Shown: positions 34,383 to 44,192 of the stretch, piece after piece
How positions within the stretch are numbered: the stretch's first letter is position 1
Layout of the letters: every line of letters starts with the position of its first letter
NCBI RefSeq assembly: GCF_013839445.1
Contig: NZ_JACDIT010000001.1
Coordinates: 1,467,935 to 1,531,934 of the forward strand
DNA: 64,000 nucleotides
Reading direction: 5' to 3'
Source of the DNA: Chthonobacter albigriseus
GTDB lineage: Bacteria > Pseudomonadota > Alphaproteobacteria > Rhizobiales > Pleomorphomonadaceae
Notes under the pieces: generated by a model
Seen by the model: the letters and a program-made list of their open reading frames with translations, nothing else
Databases searched by the model: none
Told to the model about the DNA's origin: nothing
Position numbers and translations under genes: made by a program

Positions 34383-35645
34383 TCAGTACTCTTCCAACGG
34401 CCGCCCCTGGGTGTCCAGAAGAACCTCCGGAGCAGGCGCCGGATCCGGCGTATAGTAGCCGGCCGCCTTCTTGGCCTCCATCTCCACGCGTGCATCCACC
34501 GGGATGAGATTGTCCGGGATCGGCACCCGTTCACCGATTTCGATGCCCGATCGGACGATTGCGTCGTGCTTCATGTCGGACATCGAGATGAACCGGGCGA
34601 TGCGCTTGATCCCGAGCCAATGGAGAACGTCCGGCATCAATTCCTGGAAGCGGGCGTCCTGGACGCCGGCGACGCATTCCGTCCGCTCGAAATACTTCGC
34701 TGCGGTATCCCCACCTTCCTGACGCTTGCGGGCGTTGTAGACGAGGAACTTCGTCACCTCGCCGAGCGCACGCCCCTCCTTCCTGTTGTAGACGACCAGA
34801 CCGACGCCGCCGGACTGGGCGGCCGCCACGCATTCCTCGATCCCATGCAGGAGGTAGGGCCGGCAGGTGCAGATGTCCGAACCGAACACGTCCGACCCAT
34901 TGCATTCGTCGTGCACCCGGCAGGTGATCTGTCCCTTGGGATCCGCAAGCTCGGACGGATCGCCGAAGATGTAGAGCGTCATGCCGCCAATGGGCGGCAG
35001 GAACACCGAAAGATCCGGCCGTGTCACCAGTTCCGGATACATGCCGCCGGTCTGCTCGAAGAGGGTGCGCCGCAGCCGCTCCTCCGAGACGCCGAACCGG
35101 GCGGCGATCCCCGGCAGGTGCCAGACCGGATCGATTGCCGCCTTGATGACGGAGATGTCGCCGCCGTCCCGAACGATGCTGCCGTCCACCCGCATTCGAC
35201 CTGACCGCATCGCGTCCTGCAATTCGTGCAGCGTCAGCCTGGCCTTGGTGATCGCAATGGTCGGGCGGATGTCCACGCCCTCCCCGATCAGGTCGGAGAA
35301 GTGGTTGGCGACCAGGTGGCCGAAGGGGTCCAGGGAAACGATCCGGCCGGGCTCGGACCATTGCGGATGGGGTCCGATCGGCACCACCGGCGCCGTGTTC
35401 GTCAGGTCCGGCCGCTGGATCGGGTTGAGCGCCCCGGAGGAAACCGCCAGCGCCCGATAGAGGGAATAGGAGCCCCCGTGCGTCCCGATCGCATTCCGGT
35501 CGGCGGCGCGGGACACCGTGCCGATCACCGGTCCGCGGCGTCGCGCATCGCTTTCGCCCCATGCGATCGGAAAGCGCGTAGGCAGGCCCGCACCCGGATG
35601 GGAGGTGAGACGGATATGGCCGGGCCGGTTGTCCGATGGCGCCAT
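34383..35645 (-). CDS. urc1: Urc1-like GTP cyclohydrolase II family protein (uracil catabolism)
   Basis: The approximately 420-residue protein contains a GTP cyclohydrolase II-like domain with a zinc site (ECNGSDVFG..ICTC: one Cys, ten residues, Cys-x-Cys) in its C-terminal half, preceded by about 200 family-specific residues. The RibA catalytic motif QEGRGIGL is replaced by KEGRALGEVTKFLVYNARK, and ELMPDVLHWLGIKRI follows. These are hallmarks of the Urc1 subgroup, not of riboflavin-making RibA. Urc1 is proposed to open the uracil ring of a uridine nucleotide. ATG 35645 is chosen; the frame also runs to a TTG at 35720 that would overlap add. Downstream lie urc4, upp, the TrpF-like gene and rbsK. 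Confidence 0.88.
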   Translation of the reverse strand: MAPSDNRPGHIRLTSHPGAGLPTRFPIAWGESDARRRGPVIGTVSRAADRNAIGTHGGSYSLYRALAVSSGALNPIQRPDLTNTAPVVPIGPHPQWSEPGRIVSLDPFGHLVANHFSDLIGEGVDIRPTIAITKARLTLHELQDAMRSGRMRVDGSIVRDGGDISVIKAAIDPVWHLPGIAARFGVSEERLRRTLFEQTGGMYPELVTRPDLSVFLPPIGGMTLYIFGDPSELADPKGQITCRVHDECNGSDVFGSDICTCRPYLLHGIEECVAAAQSGGVGLVVYNRKEGRALGEVTKFLVYNARKRQEGGDTAAKYFERTECVAGVQDARFQELMPDVLHWLGIKRIARFISMSDMKHDAIVRSGIEIGERVPIPDNLIPVDARVEMEAKKAAGYYTPDPAPAPEVLLDTQGRPLEEY

Positions 35646-35706
35646 GGTCTTCTCTCGATGCACCGGCAGGACAGGCAACCGGCCGGACAGAAAAGATGAC
35701 GCAGTT

Positions 35707-36708
35707 TCAGTCTCTTGCAAAGTCCCGCGGCAGACCGGCCCGGGATCGCAACAGCGCCTTCGTCGCCTCGTCGCAGAACGCCGCCTCGATCGCGGTCGCC
35801 GTCACCGCCAACAGGTCGTCCTCGCCGAGCCCGAAGGCATCGCGTGCGATCGCATACTCCCGCCCCATGCTTGTCCGGAAGAACGGGGGATCGTCGGCGT
35901 TGAGCGTCACCTTCACGCCGGCATCGCGGAGCCGCACGAAGGGATGGCTGGCGAAATCGGGAAACACCCCGAGCGCGATGTTCGAACCCGGACAGCACTC
36001 CAGCACGATCCCTTCCTCGGCCAACCGCCGGACCAGATGGGGATCCTCTATGGAGCGCACCCCATGCCCGATCCGCTTCACCGGGATGCTGTCGATCGTA
36101 TCCTGAACACTCTCCGGCCCGCAGAGCTCGCCGGCATGAGACGTCAGCGGCAGCCCGGCTTCGTTTGCGATCTTGAACGCGGGCGCAAATTCGCGCGGAT
36201 GGAATAGCCGCTCGTCACCCGCCATGCCGAAACCGCACACCCGTGGCAGCAGGTTGGCAACGGCGGTCTGCGCCGCCGCCACGGCCGCTTCGGGACCGTG
36301 GTGCCGCTCGATGAGTGGAATGATCCGTCCGACGATCCCGAAATTGGCCTCCGCCCGGTCCATCCCGGCCGAAACGCCTCCGAGATAGTCCGCATAGGAA
36401 ATCCCGGCACGCCGCGCGAAGTCCGGGGAGACGAACACCTCGGTGTAGATCACCCCCTCCGCCGCCGAAGCAGCGAGGTAGGTTTCCGCAAGTTCCGAAA
36501 AATCCTCGAAGCTGCGGAAGACCGCCGCCGCCCCGTCGTAGGCCTTGATGAAGCTGGTGAAGTCGGTCCACGCATAGCTGCCGTCGGCAGCGAAAAGGCC
36601 GCTGAGATCCAGTCCGTACTTCCGGCCCATCCGCCGGACCAACGCCGGATCCGCCGCGCCCTCCAGATGGCAATGCAGTTCGGCCTTCGCCACGGACGGG
36701 TGCGGCAT
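35707..36708 (-). CDS. add: Adenosine deaminase
   Basis: The 333-residue metal-dependent deaminase has the zinc motif LHCHLEG (H12, H14), the SHAGE motif (LTSHAGELCGPES), the RIGHG motif and the second metal Asp in NADDPPFF. It converts adenosine (or deoxyadenosine) to inosine, which PunA can then phosphorolyse. A GAGG 7 bp upstream supports the start at 36708. It follows deoB by 14 bp. An adenine deaminase-type assignment is possible within this family, but the nucleoside operon favours adenosine. Confidence 0.9.
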   Translation of the reverse strand: MPHPSVAKAELHCHLEGAADPALVRRMGRKYGLDLSGLFAADGSYAWTDFTSFIKAYDGAAAVFRSFEDFSELAETYLAASAAEGVIYTEVFVSPDFARRAGISYADYLGGVSAGMDRAEANFGIVGRIIPLIERHHGPEAAVAAAQTAVANLLPRVCGFGMAGDERLFHPREFAPAFKIANEAGLPLTSHAGELCGPESVQDTIDSIPVKRIGHGVRSIEDPHLVRRLAEEGIVLECCPGSNIALGVFPDFASHPFVRLRDAGVKVTLNADDPPFFRTSMGREYAIARDAFGLGEDDLLAVTATAIEAAFCDEATKALLRSRAGLPRDFARD

Positions 36709-36722
36709 CGATCAGCCTCGCT

Positions 36723-37970
36723 TCAACGGGTGAGTGGCATCGGCGTGCCGTGCGCGCCGGGAGGAAGGCCGAGCCAGTCCGCGATCGTCTCGCCGATGTC
36801 GGCGAACGTGGAACGTACGCCGGCGAAACCGGGTGCGACACCCGCCCCTGTCATCAGGACCGGAACCCGCTCGCGCGTGTGATCGGTGCCTCGCCACGTC
36901 GGATCGCAGCCATGGTCGGCGGTCAGCACCAGGAGGTCGCCGTCGCGCATGCGGCCGAGGATCTCGGGAAGCCGCCCGTCGAACCGCTCCAGCGCCGCCG
37001 CATAGCCTGCGACGTCCCGGCGATGCCCGTAGCTGCTGTCGAAGTCGACCAGGTTGACGAAGATCAGGTCTCCGGCTCCTGCCGCGTCCATCGCCTTCAG
37101 CGTCTCGTCCACCAGCGCGTCGTTGCCGGCGGCCTTGCGCACCTCGGAGACGTTCACGTGGGCGAAGATGTCGCCGATCTTGCCCACGCCGATCACCCGA
37201 TGCCCGGCCGCCTCCACCCGCGTCAACAGTGTCGGCTCCGGCGGCGGAACCGCGTAGTCCCGCCGGTTCGCCGTTCGCGTGAAGGTCGAGGCCGTCTCTC
37301 CCGTGAAGGGCCGCGCGATGACACGGCCGATGCCGAGTGGATCGACAAGCTTCCTCGCGATCTCGCAGACCGCGTAGAGCCGCGCCAGCCCAAAATGCTC
37401 CTCGTGAGCCGCGATCTGCAGCACCGAATCCGCCGAGGTGTAGAGGATCGGCTTGCCCGAGCGGACATGCTCCTCCCCGAACTCGGCGATGATCTCCGTC
37501 CCGGATGCATGCTTCTCGCCGAGAATGCCGGGGACGCGGCTCTCCCGGACGAACGCCTCGACGAGATCGCGCGGGAACGCCGGGATCGTGTGCGGGAAGT
37601 AGCCCCACTCGAAAGGAACGGGCACGCCCGCGATCTCCCAGTGTCCGGACGGCGTGTCCTTGCCCTTCGAGACCTCGGCGGCGACGGCATAACGGCCGGT
37701 CACCCCGTCGGTGTCCAGCCCTGGCGGGCGGCGGCCCGTTGCGGCTTCGGCCGCAAGTCCGAGTCCCATCCGGTCCAGGTTGGGCAGCATCAACAGCCCG
37801 GCCCGCAGCCCCGGCACATCAGCCTTCCCGACGGCACAGGCTTCTGCGATATGGCCGAGCGTGTCCGCGCCCGCGTCGCCGAAGCGATCCGCGTCCGGCG
37901 CGCCGCCGATGCCGAAACTGTCGAGCACGACCAGGATGGCCCGGCGTGCGGGGGACGAAGTTCCGCTCAT
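36723..37970 (-). CDS. deoB: Phosphopentomutase
   Basis: The 415-residue alkaline phosphatase-fold mutase has [17 protein letters not shown] at the N-terminus, the [11 protein letters not shown] segment with the active-site threonine, [29 protein letters not shown] and [18 protein letters not shown], which together give the two-metal site. It interconverts (deoxy)ribose 1- and 5-phosphates from nucleoside phosphorolysis. Its ATG overlaps the deoA stop codon by 4 bp. It feeds the pentose-phosphate pool together with rbsK at the end of the array. No deoC aldolase gene is found here. Confidence 0.97.
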   Translation of the reverse strand: MSGTSSPARRAILVVLDSFGIGGAPDADRFGDAGADTLGHIAEACAVGKADVPGLRAGLLMLPNLDRMGLGLAAEAATGRRPPGLDTDGVTGRYAVAAEVSKGKDTPSGHWEIAGVPVPFEWGYFPHTIPAFPRDLVEAFVRESRVPGILGEKHASGTEIIAEFGEEHVRSGKPILYTSADSVLQIAAHEEHFGLARLYAVCEIARKLVDPLGIGRVIARPFTGETASTFTRTANRRDYAVPPPEPTLLTRVEAAGHRVIGVGKIGDIFAHVNVSEVRKAAGNDALVDETLKAMDAAGAGDLIFVNLVDFDSSYGHRRDVAGYAAALERFDGRLPEILGRMRDGDLLVLTADHGCDPTWRGTDHTRERVPVLMTGAGVAPGFAGVRSTFADIGETIADWLGLPPGAHGTPMPLTR

Positions 37971-39280
37971 GTCACACGCTCGATGACGACCGGTCCGCGG
38001 TGTCCGGCTGCGCCGAGCTGGTAGGCGGCCTGCAGCGCCGCGGCTGCCCGTTCGGCATCCCCCTCGTTCGCGGCATGCACCATTCCGAGCGGCCGCTCCC
38101 CGTCCACCGTCTCGCCGAGACCGGCCAGCAGGGAGAAGCCGACCGACGGATCGATCGGATCCGCCGCCCTCGTGCGCCCGCCCCCGAGCCCGACCACCGC
38201 GACGCCGATCGCCCGCGTGTCGATTGCTGAAACGGTTCCGGCTGTTGCCGGGTGGACGGCGCGGACGACCGGCGCGGCCGCCAGATGCTTCTCCGGCTTC
38301 CCCACGAGGTCGATCGGACCGCCGAGGGCGGCCACCATGCGCTGGAACACTTCCGCAGCCCGCCCGCTGGAAAAGGCTTGGCGGATCGCCGACCGCGCGG
38401 CAGCAAGGTCGCTCCGGAGCTTGCCGAGCACAAGCATCTCGGCGCCGAGTTCGACGGTGACGTCCATCAGCCGCGGGTCGATCCGGGAGCCGGTCAGGAA
38501 ATCGATCGCGAGGCGGATTTCGAGCGCGTTGCCGGCAGCCGTGCCCAGCGGTTCGTTCATGTCGGTGATCAGCCCGACCGTCGGCAGCCCGGCCCCGTTG
38601 GAAACGGATACCAGGCTCTCCGCAAGCCCCCGGCTGTCTTCAAGAGTCGCCATGAACGCGCCGGACCCCGTTTTCACGTCGAGCACCAGCCCGTGAAGCC
38701 CCGCCGCCAGCTTCTTGGAAAGGATCGACGCCGTGATTAGGTCGATGCTCTCCACCGTGCCCGTCACGTCCCGGATCGCATAGACGCGCTTGTCGGCCGG
38801 AGCGAGATCCGCCGTCTGGCCGATGATCGCGCAACCCACCTGGCGCACCACTTCCCGGAACAGCGCGTTGTCCGGCTGGCTGGTGTACCCCGGCACTGCG
38901 TCGAGCTTGTCCAGCGTGCCACCGGTATGGCCGAGCCCGCGTCCGGAGATCATCGGCACGTAGCCGCCGCAGGAGGCGACCGCAGGCGCCAGCATCAGCG
39001 AAACCGTGTCCCCGATCCCGCCGGTGGAATGTTTGTCCAGCGCAGGGCCCGGCAGATGCGACCAGTCGAGCACCGTACCGGAATCGCGCATCGCGAGCGT
39101 CAGCGCCACGCGTTCGTCGCGGGTCATCTTGGCGAAGAACACGGCCATGGCGAACGCCGCCACCTGGCCTTCGGTGACACTGCCCTTGGTGAGGCCGTCC
39201 ACCATGAAGCGGATCTCGTCCGCCTCCAGCACCGCCCCGTCGCGTTTGCGCCGGATGATCTCCTGCGGCAGGAAGCTCAT
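37967..39280 (-). CDS. deoA: Thymidine phosphorylase
   Basis: The 437-residue enzyme phosphorolyses thymidine (and often uridine) to the base and pentose 1-phosphate. It starts [18 protein letters not shown] and contains the signature [18 protein letters not shown] plus [22 protein letters not shown] (in parts) and [12 protein letters not shown]. The start at 39280 is chosen as the usual N-terminus; an in-frame ATG at 39322 would overlap punA. Its uracil or thymine product could enter upp/Urc degradation encoded downstream. Confidence 0.97.
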   Translation of the reverse strand: MSFLPQEIIRRKRDGAVLEADEIRFMVDGLTKGSVTEGQVAAFAMAVFFAKMTRDERVALTLAMRDSGTVLDWSHLPGPALDKHSTGGIGDTVSLMLAPAVASCGGYVPMISGRGLGHTGGTLDKLDAVPGYTSQPDNALFREVVRQVGCAIIGQTADLAPADKRVYAIRDVTGTVESIDLITASILSKKLAAGLHGLVLDVKTGSGAFMATLEDSRGLAESLVSVSNGAGLPTVGLITDMNEPLGTAAGNALEIRLAIDFLTGSRIDPRLMDVTVELGAEMLVLGKLRSDLAAARSAIRQAFSSGRAAEVFQRMVAALGGPIDLVGKPEKHLAAAPVVRAVHPATAGTVSAIDTRAIGVAVVGLGGGRTRAADPIDPSVGFSLLAGLGETVDGERPLGMVHAANEGDAERAAAALQAAYQLGAAGHRGPVVIERVT

Positions 39281-39318
39281 GGGCGTTATCCCCGTTTGTT
39301 GTCTTCGGCTCCGTGGCG

Positions 39319-40119
39319 TCAACCTCGCCCGTAGGCCGAGATCACGCGCGGCAGGATCCGCATCAGTTTCTCCGCACCGAGCGGCGCCATCTCCTTGACG
39401 TCCTCGTGGCTGAGTTCGACGTTGCTCATCCCCGCAGCGTAGTTGGTGATCGTCGAAACGGCCGCCACCTTCAGCCCGAAGAAGCGGGCGAGGATCACTT
39501 CCGGCACCGTCGACATGCCCACCGCGTTGGCCCCGAGGATCCGTGCGGCTCGGATCTCGGCGGGCGTTTCAAAAGACGGTCCGTTGAACCACATGTAGAC
39601 CCCTTCGGCGAGGGGAACCTGCTCGGCCGCAGCCGCAGCACGGAAGTGGCCCATGAGACCCCTGTCGTAGGCCTGGCTCAATCCCACAAACCGCTTGTCC
39701 GTCGGTTCCCCGAACAGCGGATTGGTCCCGGCAAAATTGATGTGGTCGGTGATCAGCATCAGGTTGCCCGGCGGCGTCTCCCGCTCCAGCCCGCCGGCCG
39801 CATTGGTCAGGATCACCGCCGTGCAACCGAGTGCCGCCATGGTCTCGATCGGCGTCCGCATCACGGCCGCGTCGCCGTGCTCGTAATAGTGGCCCCGCCC
39901 GGCCATCACCATCACCCCAACCCCGGCGATCTCGCCCACGACGAGCTCGCCCCGGTGGCTGGAGACTGTAGCCCCTGGATATCCGGGCAGCGTGGAATAG
40001 GGAAAGCGTTCGGCCTTTTCCACGCGGTCCGCGAAATCGCCGAGCCCCGAGCCGAGCACGAGGCCGATAGATGGGCGCACAACAGTGCGGGCCCGGATCA
40101 CGTCGGCGGCGGCGGTCAT
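39319..40119 (-). CDS. punA: Purine-nucleoside phosphorylase (trimeric PNP family)
   Basis: The 266-residue protein shows the class signature of trimeric PNPs: [13 protein letters not shown] near residue 20, the phosphate-binding [42 protein letters not shown] (in parts) and [25 protein letters not shown]. It cleaves inosine and guanosine to base and ribose 1-phosphate. The start overlaps the cdd stop as ATGA (40116-40119). It receives inosine from Add and passes ribose 1-phosphate to DeoB. Confidence 0.95.
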   Translation of the reverse strand: MTAAADVIRARTVVRPSIGLVLGSGLGDFADRVEKAERFPYSTLPGYPGATVSSHRGELVVGEIAGVGVMVMAGRGHYYEHGDAAVMRTPIETMAALGCTAVILTNAAGGLERETPPGNLMLITDHINFAGTNPLFGEPTDKRFVGLSQAYDRGLMGHFRAAAAAEQVPLAEGVYMWFNGPSFETPAEIRAARILGANAVGMSTVPEVILARFFGLKVAAVSTITNYAAGMSNVELSHEDVKEMAPLGAEKLMRILPRVISAYGRG

Positions 40120-40538
40120 CGATCGGTCTCCAGGGAAAAGCCCGCGGGCAACAGGTCCTGCATCAGGAAAAGCGCGTTCCTTCCCTCCGGATCGCAGGCA
40201 TAGACCGGAACGTCCGCGGCCGCGAACTCCGCCAGCCGCTGCCGGCATCCCCCGCAGGGCGTACAGAACTGGCCGCCCGGGGTCCGTTCGAAGTCGATCC
40301 GCGGTGCGACCACCACCGCCATCCGGATGGCGCGCCCGCCGCCCATGATCATGTGGCCGATCGCAGTCGTCTCCGCGCACCACCCTTCCGGGTAGGCGGC
40401 GTTCTCGATGTTGCATCCGGCGTGCACCACGCCGTTCTCGTCCAGCAGCGCCGCTCCGACATGGAACCGCGAATAGGGCGCGTGCGCCTTCTCGCGGGCG
40501 GCCGATGCGGCGGCGAACAGGGTCTCGAAGGTAGACAT
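40116..40538 (-). CDS. cdd: Cytidine deaminase
   Basis: The 140-residue protein is a short, tetrameric-type cytidine deaminase with the substrate-binding FHVGAALL and GCNIENAAYPEGWCAETTA, and the zinc-binding CAE and PCGGCRQRL motifs, so three cysteines bind zinc. It converts (deoxy)cytidine to (deoxy)uridine. The gene follows the ABC permease by 11 bp and overlaps punA by 4 bp. Confidence 0.96.
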   Translation of the reverse strand: MSTFETLFAAASAAREKAHAPYSRFHVGAALLDENGVVHAGCNIENAAYPEGWCAETTAIGHMIMGGGRAIRMAVVVAPRIDFERTPGGQFCTPCGGCRQRLAEFAAADVPVYACDPEGRNALFLMQDLLPAGFSLETDR

Positions 40539-40549
40539 GGCGGCCGTCC

Positions 40550-41530
40550 TCACCGTTCCTTGGTATAGGCGACGCCGCCAGCCTTCGGCGGGTTGGCGAC
40601 ACCGATGAAGCCGGCCAGCAGCACGACCGTCAGGATGTAGGGCAGCGCCTGGAAGATCTGCACCGGCACCTCGCCGACGCCCGGCAGCGACTTGCCTTGG
40701 AGACGAATGGCGACACTGTCGAGATAGCCGAACAGCAGGCACGCGCCGAGCACCGGAACCGGCTTCCACTTGGCGAAAATCAGCGCCGCCAAGGCGATAT
40801 AGCCCTTGCCGGCCGACATCTCCTTGATGAAGGCGGCCGACTGCGCGATCGACAGATAGGCCCCGGCAAAGCCGCAGAGGAAGCCCGCGCAGAGCACCGC
40901 GCGGTAGCGCAGGAACGTCACCGAGATGCCGGCCGTGTCCACCGCGGCCGGGTTTTCGCCCACCGCGCGCAGCCGCAGCCCGAACCGGGTCCGGTAGAGC
41001 ACCCACCAGGAGATCGGTACAGCCAGGAACGCCAGGTAGGTGAGCGAATTCTGCCCCGAGATGATGAATCGGTAGATCCACCCGAGCACGGGGATCTGGT
41101 CCATCGCTTCCAGTCCGGGCCACTCCCATGGCTCGAACCTGGCCTCGTTGGCGAGCTGAGGCGTGCGCCCGCCCTGCCCGAACCACGCCTGGCCGAGGAC
41201 GGCGGTCAGCCCCGACGCCATGAAGTTGATCGCCACGCCCGAGACGATCTGGTTGCCCCGGTTGGTAATCGAGGCGAACCCGTGCAACAGGCTGATCAGC
41301 ATCGACGTAAGAATGCCAGCGCCAAGTCCGAGCCAGGGCGATCCGGATACGAAGGCCACGCAAGCCGCGGCGAACGCCGAGGCCAGCATCTTGCCCTCCA
41401 GCCCGATGTCGAAGATGCCGGACCGCTCGGAGAACAACCCGGCGAGCGCTGTGAAGATCAGCGGGATCGCCAGCCGCACGCCGCCGGGGATCGAGTCGCG
41501 AAGCAGGAGCAGGAAGTCCGTCAGCGTCAT
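40550..41530 (-). CDS. Nucleoside ABC transporter permease (second subunit)
   Basis: The 326-residue permease of the BMP/sugar type has about eight to nine membrane segments, with FSERSGIFDIGLEGKMLASAF and the cytoplasmic loop RAVGENPAAVDTAGIS that contacts the ATPase. It pairs with the permease encoded just upstream. The subfamily is that of Bacillus NupQ / YufQ-like nucleoside importers. Context with cdd, punA and deoA makes nucleosides the likely cargo. Confidence 0.92.
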   Translation of the reverse strand: MTLTDFLLLLRDSIPGGVRLAIPLIFTALAGLFSERSGIFDIGLEGKMLASAFAAACVAFVSGSPWLGLGAGILTSMLISLLHGFASITNRGNQIVSGVAINFMASGLTAVLGQAWFGQGGRTPQLANEARFEPWEWPGLEAMDQIPVLGWIYRFIISGQNSLTYLAFLAVPISWWVLYRTRFGLRLRAVGENPAAVDTAGISVTFLRYRAVLCAGFLCGFAGAYLSIAQSAAFIKEMSAGKGYIALAALIFAKWKPVPVLGACLLFGYLDSVAIRLQGKSLPGVGEVPVQIFQALPYILTVVLLAGFIGVANPPKAGGVAYTKER

Positions 41531-41542
41531 GGCAGAACTCCC

Positions 41543-42670
41543 TCAGGCCTTCGCAACGGCCGGTTCGCCGGACCGGGGCGTTCGTGAAAACAGCCGGGCC
41601 AGCGCCGGGCGGAACATGTATTCCAGCGCTCCGGCGAACAGGATCACGAGACCCTGGATCACCACGATCATGTCGCGCGAAATGGTCGGTATCCAGAACG
41701 ACAGCTCGTTGCCGCCCTGGTAGAGCACCCCGAACAGGATCGCTGCGAGCACGATCCCGACCGGATGATTGCGCCCCATCAGCGCCACCGCGATCCCCAC
41801 GAAGCCCGCTCCACCCACGAATTCGACCTGCAGGCGCGCCGAGGCACCCATCACCGGGTTCAGTGCCATCATGCCGGCAAGCCCCCCGGACAACAGCATC
41901 GCGATCACCACCATCCGGGTGTAGTTGATCCCGGCGTAGGTGGCGGCGGTCGGGTTGATGCCGGTCGTTCGGATCTCGTAGCCGATCCGCGTGCGCCAGA
42001 TCAGCGCCCAGACCACAACGCACATGGCGAGCGCGATCAGGAACGAGACGTTGAACGGCGCGGCACCGATCTTCAGGCCGAACAGCGCAAGCAGCCAGCC
42101 GAGCTTGGGCAGCTGGCCGCCTTCGGCGAAGATCCGCGTTTCCGGCGCCATCGCCGTCGGCACGCGCAGAACGTTGACGAGCAGGTAGACCATCAGCGCG
42201 GCGGCGATGAAGTTGAACATGATCGTCGTGATCACGATGTGGCTGCCGCGGGTAGCCTGCAGATAGGCGGGCAGCAGGGCCCAGAGCGCCCCGAACAGAG
42301 CGGCTCCGACCACCGCGAAGGGAGCCGTCACATACCAGGGCATCACATCCCCCAGCGTGAGCGCCACAAGCGCCGCCCCGAGACCGCCGATATAGGCCTG
42401 CCCTTCCGATCCGATGTTGAACAGCCCGCAGTGGATGGCGACCGCGACGCTGAGCCCGGTGAAGATGAAGTTGGTCGCGTAGAAGAGCGTGAACCCGATT
42501 CCCTCGCCGGTTCCGACCGCCCCTTCCAGCAGCGTCCGCAAGGCTTCTGCCGGGCTCTCCCCGATGAACCACACCACGATGCCGGAGATCAGGAACGCGA
42601 CGACGAGGTTGAGCAGCGGCATCACGCCGTAGTTGACGAAGGGTGGCAGCTGTCCGGGCTGGGCGCTCAT
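41543..42670 (-). CDS. Nucleoside ABC transporter permease (first subunit)
   Basis: The 375-residue permease has about nine to ten membrane helices and the conserved segments LFNIGSEGQAYIGGLGAALVA and YEIRTTGINPTAATYAGINYTRM, the latter holding the coupling loop toward the ATPase. It resembles NupP/YufP-type permeases of nucleoside importers with a BMP-family binding protein. It starts at 42670, 7 bp after the ATPase stop, and ends 12 bp before the second permease. Confidence 0.92.
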   Translation of the reverse strand: MSAQPGQLPPFVNYGVMPLLNLVVAFLISGIVVWFIGESPAEALRTLLEGAVGTGEGIGFTLFYATNFIFTGLSVAVAIHCGLFNIGSEGQAYIGGLGAALVALTLGDVMPWYVTAPFAVVGAALFGALWALLPAYLQATRGSHIVITTIMFNFIAAALMVYLLVNVLRVPTAMAPETRIFAEGGQLPKLGWLLALFGLKIGAAPFNVSFLIALAMCVVVWALIWRTRIGYEIRTTGINPTAATYAGINYTRMVVIAMLLSGGLAGMMALNPVMGASARLQVEFVGGAGFVGIAVALMGRNHPVGIVLAAILFGVLYQGGNELSFWIPTISRDMIVVIQGLVILFAGALEYMFRPALARLFSRTPRSGEPAVAKA

Positions 42671-42677
42671 GGAGACC

Positions 42678-44192
42678 TCAAGCTGCGATGCCGGCCATCA
42701 TCAGGCCGAGGGTTTGCTCGCCGGTATCCGGCGTCTTCTCGCCGACCACGTGCCCGGCAAACATGACGAGGATTCGGTCGGACAGGGATCGGATCTCATC
42801 GAGCTCGACAGAGACCAGCAGGATGGCCTTGCCGGCGTCCCGCATCTCCACGATCCGGCGATGGATGAACTCGATGGCACCGATGTCCACGCCGCGCGTC
42901 GGCTGGCCGATGATCAGGACTTTGGGATCGCGCTCGATCTCGCGGGCGACCACGATCTTCTGCTGGTTGCCGCCGGAGAAGTTGGCCGTCTTCAGCCGGC
43001 AATTCGGCGGACGGATGTCGTATTTCTCGATCTTGGCCTTCGCATCCTCCTGGATGGCGTCGAGGTCGAGGAACGGCCCGGAGAGATACTTGTCGTCCTT
43101 GTGGTAGCCGAGGATCGAGTTCTCGTACTCCTCGAACTTCAGCACCAGCCCCATGTGGTGCCGGTCCTCCGGGATATGCGCGAGCCCAAGGTCGCGCAGA
43201 AGCCCGGGATCCGTGCGCGTGGAGACCTCCTGGCCGTTGATGGTGATCGTCCCTGACACCGGCTTGCGGATGCCGGCGATCGCCTCCAGCAGCTCCGATT
43301 GCCCGTTGCCGGCCACCCCCGCGATCCCGACGATCTCTCCGGCGCGCACGTCGAAGGACACGTTGTCGACCATGGTGACGCCGCGGCTGTCCTTAACCGT
43401 CAGGTTCTTGACCGACAGCGCCACCGCGCCGGGATGGGCGGCGCCCTTCTGCACATGCAGGAGCACTCGCCGCCCCACCATCAGTTCCGCCAGTTCCTCG
43501 ACCGTCGTTTCCGCGGTCTTGCGGGTCGCGACCATCTCGCCGCGTCGCATCACCGAGACCGTGTCCGTGATTGCCATGATCTCGCGCAGCTTGTGGGTGA
43601 TCAGGATGATCGTCTTTCCCTGGTCGCGAAGCACCCGCAGCACCTTGAACAGGTGGTCGGCTTCCGCCGGGGTCAGCACGCCTGTCGGCTCGTCCAGGAT
43701 CAGGATCTCGGCGCCGCGTACCATCGCCTTGAGGATCTCCACCCGCTGCTGCAGACCCACCGGCAGTTCCTCGATCACCGCGTCAGGATCGACCTCCAGT
43801 TGGTAGTCCTCGGAAAGCTGCTTCAGTGCGCTGCGAACCCGCGAGACGCCCTTGGCGAGCAGCAACCCACCCTCGGCGCCGAGCACCACGTTCTCCAGCA
43901 CCGTGAAGTTCTCCACCAGCATGAAATGCTGATGGACCATGCCGATGCCGACGCCGATGGCCGCCTGACTGTCCTTGATGGTGACCGTCTTGCCGTCCAC
44001 TCGGATCTCCCCCGCGTCCGCATGGTAGAAGCCGTAGAGGATCGACATCAGGGTTGATTTGCCGGCGCCGTTCTCCCCGATGATCCCGTGGATCGAACCC
44101 TTGGCGACCGTCAGGTTGATGTTCCTGTTGGCATGCACCGCGCCGAAGCGCTTGTCGATGCCGATGAGTTCGATGGCGGGTGTCGACTGGGA
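42678..44192 (-). CDS. Nucleoside ABC transporter ATPase (two fused nucleotide-binding domains)
   Basis: The roughly 504-residue protein has two ABC domains. The first has a complete Walker A (GENGAGKST), Q-loop, LPVGLQQRVEIL signature and LILDEPTGVLTP. The second has the atypical GVAGNGQSE loop, a good signature (FSGGNQQKIVVARE) and IIGQPTRGVD in place of DEPT, as usual for sugar/nucleoside tandem ATPases. The start is uncertain: TTG 44192 has a GGAG 7 bp upstream and gives the usual N-terminus, while GTG 44222 is also in frame. It supplies energy to both permeases. It is separated from the binding-protein gene by 325 bp. Confidence 0.92.
   Translation of the reverse strand, partial: SQSTPAIELIGIDKRFGAVHANRNINLTVAKGSIHGIIGENGAGKSTLMSILYGFYHADAGEIRVDGKTVTIKDSQAAIGVGIGMVHQHFMLVENFTVLENVVLGAEGGLLLAKGVSRVRSALKQLSEDYQLEVDPDAVIEELPVGLQQRVEILKAMVRGAEILILDEPTGVLTPAEADHLFKVLRVLRDQGKTIILITHKLREIMAITDTVSVMRRGEMVATRKTAETTVEELAELMVGRRVLLHVQKGAAHPGAVALSVKNLTVKDSRGVTMVDNVSFDVRAGEIVGIAGVAGNGQSELLEAIAGIRKPVSGTITINGQEVSTRTDPGLLRDLGLAHIPEDRHHMGLVLKFEEYENSILGYHKDDKYLSGPFLDLDAIQEDAKAKIEKYDIRPPNCRLKTANFSGGNQQKIVVAREIERDPKVLIIGQPTRGVDIGAIEFIHRRIVEMRDAGKAILLVSVELDEIRSLSDRILVMFAGHVVGEKTPDTGEQTLGLMMAGIAA

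Noticed and set aside
34383-35645. Riboflavin biosynthesis GTP cyclohydrolase II (RibA)
   Set aside because: The RibA catalytic motif is altered in the Urc1 manner, the N-terminal half is Urc1-specific and the neighbours are urc4 and upp, with no other rib gene.
40116-42572. 818-codon minus-strand frame ending as cdd
   Set aside because: Only its last 140 codons encode cytidine deaminase. The upstream part is the out-of-frame reading of the two permease genes.
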